DNA of 64,000 bases from Scedosporium boydii (taxonomy: Eukaryota > Ascomycota > Sordariomycetes > Microascales > Microascaceae): NCBI GenBank assembly GCA_002221725.1, contig NJFT01000062.1, positions 124,001 to 188,000 of the forward strand, in the 5' to 3' direction. Below are positions 63,728-64,000 of this stretch, piece by piece; within the stretch, counting starts at the first letter, position 1, and the number at the start of each line of letters is the position of its first letter. The position numbers were made by a program, and so were the translations under genes. A model generated the notes under the pieces. That model was not told the origin of the DNA. It did not search any database and saw nothing but the letters and a program-made list of their open reading frames with translations.

Positions 63728-64000
63728 CTTTTTTTTCTTTTCTTTTTTTTTTTTTTTTAAGGTGACGACGAGCCGGACGAAGCACGCAGCTTACACCTTC
63801 AAGCGTCGTCGACGCATCCTGGTCCATGTGTTTGGCCCTGTCGATGAGAGCTTTGAGCCCGCTATCCCGGATAAAGTTCTCCCTAAGCGCCCTACGGACG
63901 TCATGGGTGTAGCCTGAGTGCAAATGGGATCCCTTGGGGATACTTCGAGATGGCCAAAAGACCTCGGCCAGATCGGAGACGACCTGCAGCTGCTTCTTAA
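63176..64000 (-). CDS. CorA-like membrane protein, C-terminal part
   Basis: The gene enters from the right edge. Exons are >64000..63795, 63640..63530, 63464..63356 and 63285..63176; introns 63641..63794, 63465..63529 and 63286..63355 keep the frame. The visible part has a helical stretch (VIQAMQAQASLKEAEAARLM), a first membrane helix (NLIILPFTIITVIFTPLSFM), a short loop (TSLYAVNTTNFP) and a second helix (GSLAPLGLLILAIYWYQ) before a basic tail. This is the two-helix end of fungal CorA-like proteins, related to Mg2+/Zn2+ channels. The classical GMN motif is absent at the end of helix 1 (MTS instead), as in many fungal CorA-like proteins, so ion transport is uncertain. Confidence 0.75.
63671..63758. 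repeat. Poly-T tract of about 88 nt inside the CorA-like intron
   Basis: Almost pure T on the plus strand (three single C interruptions near the end). It lies wholly within intron 63641..63794 of the minus-strand gene, so the transcript would have a long poly-A inside the intron. Confidence 0.85.

Overview
The window reads as nuclear DNA of a filamentous ascomycete (Pezizomycotina). Genes are split by short introns (mostly 50-110 nt, one of 4-nt-flanked micro type) with GTATGT/GTAAGT-like donors and CTAAC-like branch points. The families are fungal: ACR3, ArsH, RTA1-like, tannase, fungal C2H2, F-box, DUF1996, DUF7136, KP4-like, a PHO84-type transporter and a copper nitrite reductase. Gene density is low, and several reading frames are broken in ways that fit repeat-induced point mutation (RIP) or accessory-region decay. 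All exon limits below were worked out by hand from splice signals and reading frame.

Region 1 (1-19 kb): the 3' end of a DUF1996 gene, an F-box gene, a membrane protein gene with two in-frame TAG codons, a secreted Cys-rich protein, an SRPK-like kinase broken by an internal inversion, a tannase/feruloyl esterase, a membrane-anchored C2H2 zinc-finger protein, a small secreted Cys-rich protein and a decayed F-box gene.

Region 2 (20-27 kb): an arsenic detoxification cluster. ArsH, a Cdc25/rhodanese-type arsenate reductase and the ACR3 arsenite exporter are followed by a divergent pair of regulators, one bZIP and one bHLH. The acr2-acr3 promoter and the bZIP-bHLH promoter each carry one 17-bp palindrome with the same half-sites, GGGAGTG-N3-CACTCCC. 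This is the strongest candidate for an undescribed regulatory unit here.

Region 3 (27-50 kb): an accessory stretch. It has a GPI-type DUF7136 protein, an unknown two-exon gene, a Cys-motif protein resembling DUF3716, a KP4-like killer-toxin-family gene, an intact F-box gene and a small two-helix membrane protein. Between them lie relics of a sugar transporter, an NmrA protein, a His/Cys-motif protein, an asparagine synthetase and a nucleoside phosphorylase. There are also tandem repeats (109 bp, about 160 bp, a 12-bp minisatellite) and AT-rich gene-free DNA.

Region 4 (50-64 kb): mostly conserved metabolism and transport. It holds a PHO84-like phosphate transporter (with a 4-nt microexon and a GC-AG intron), an RTA1-like protein, a mitochondrial-type copper nitrite reductase (NirK), a CPA1 Na+/H+ antiporter, an intron-containing tRNA-Asp(GTC), a frameshifted DUF7587-like gene and the 3' part of a CorA-like protein whose intron holds an ~88-nt poly-A tract.
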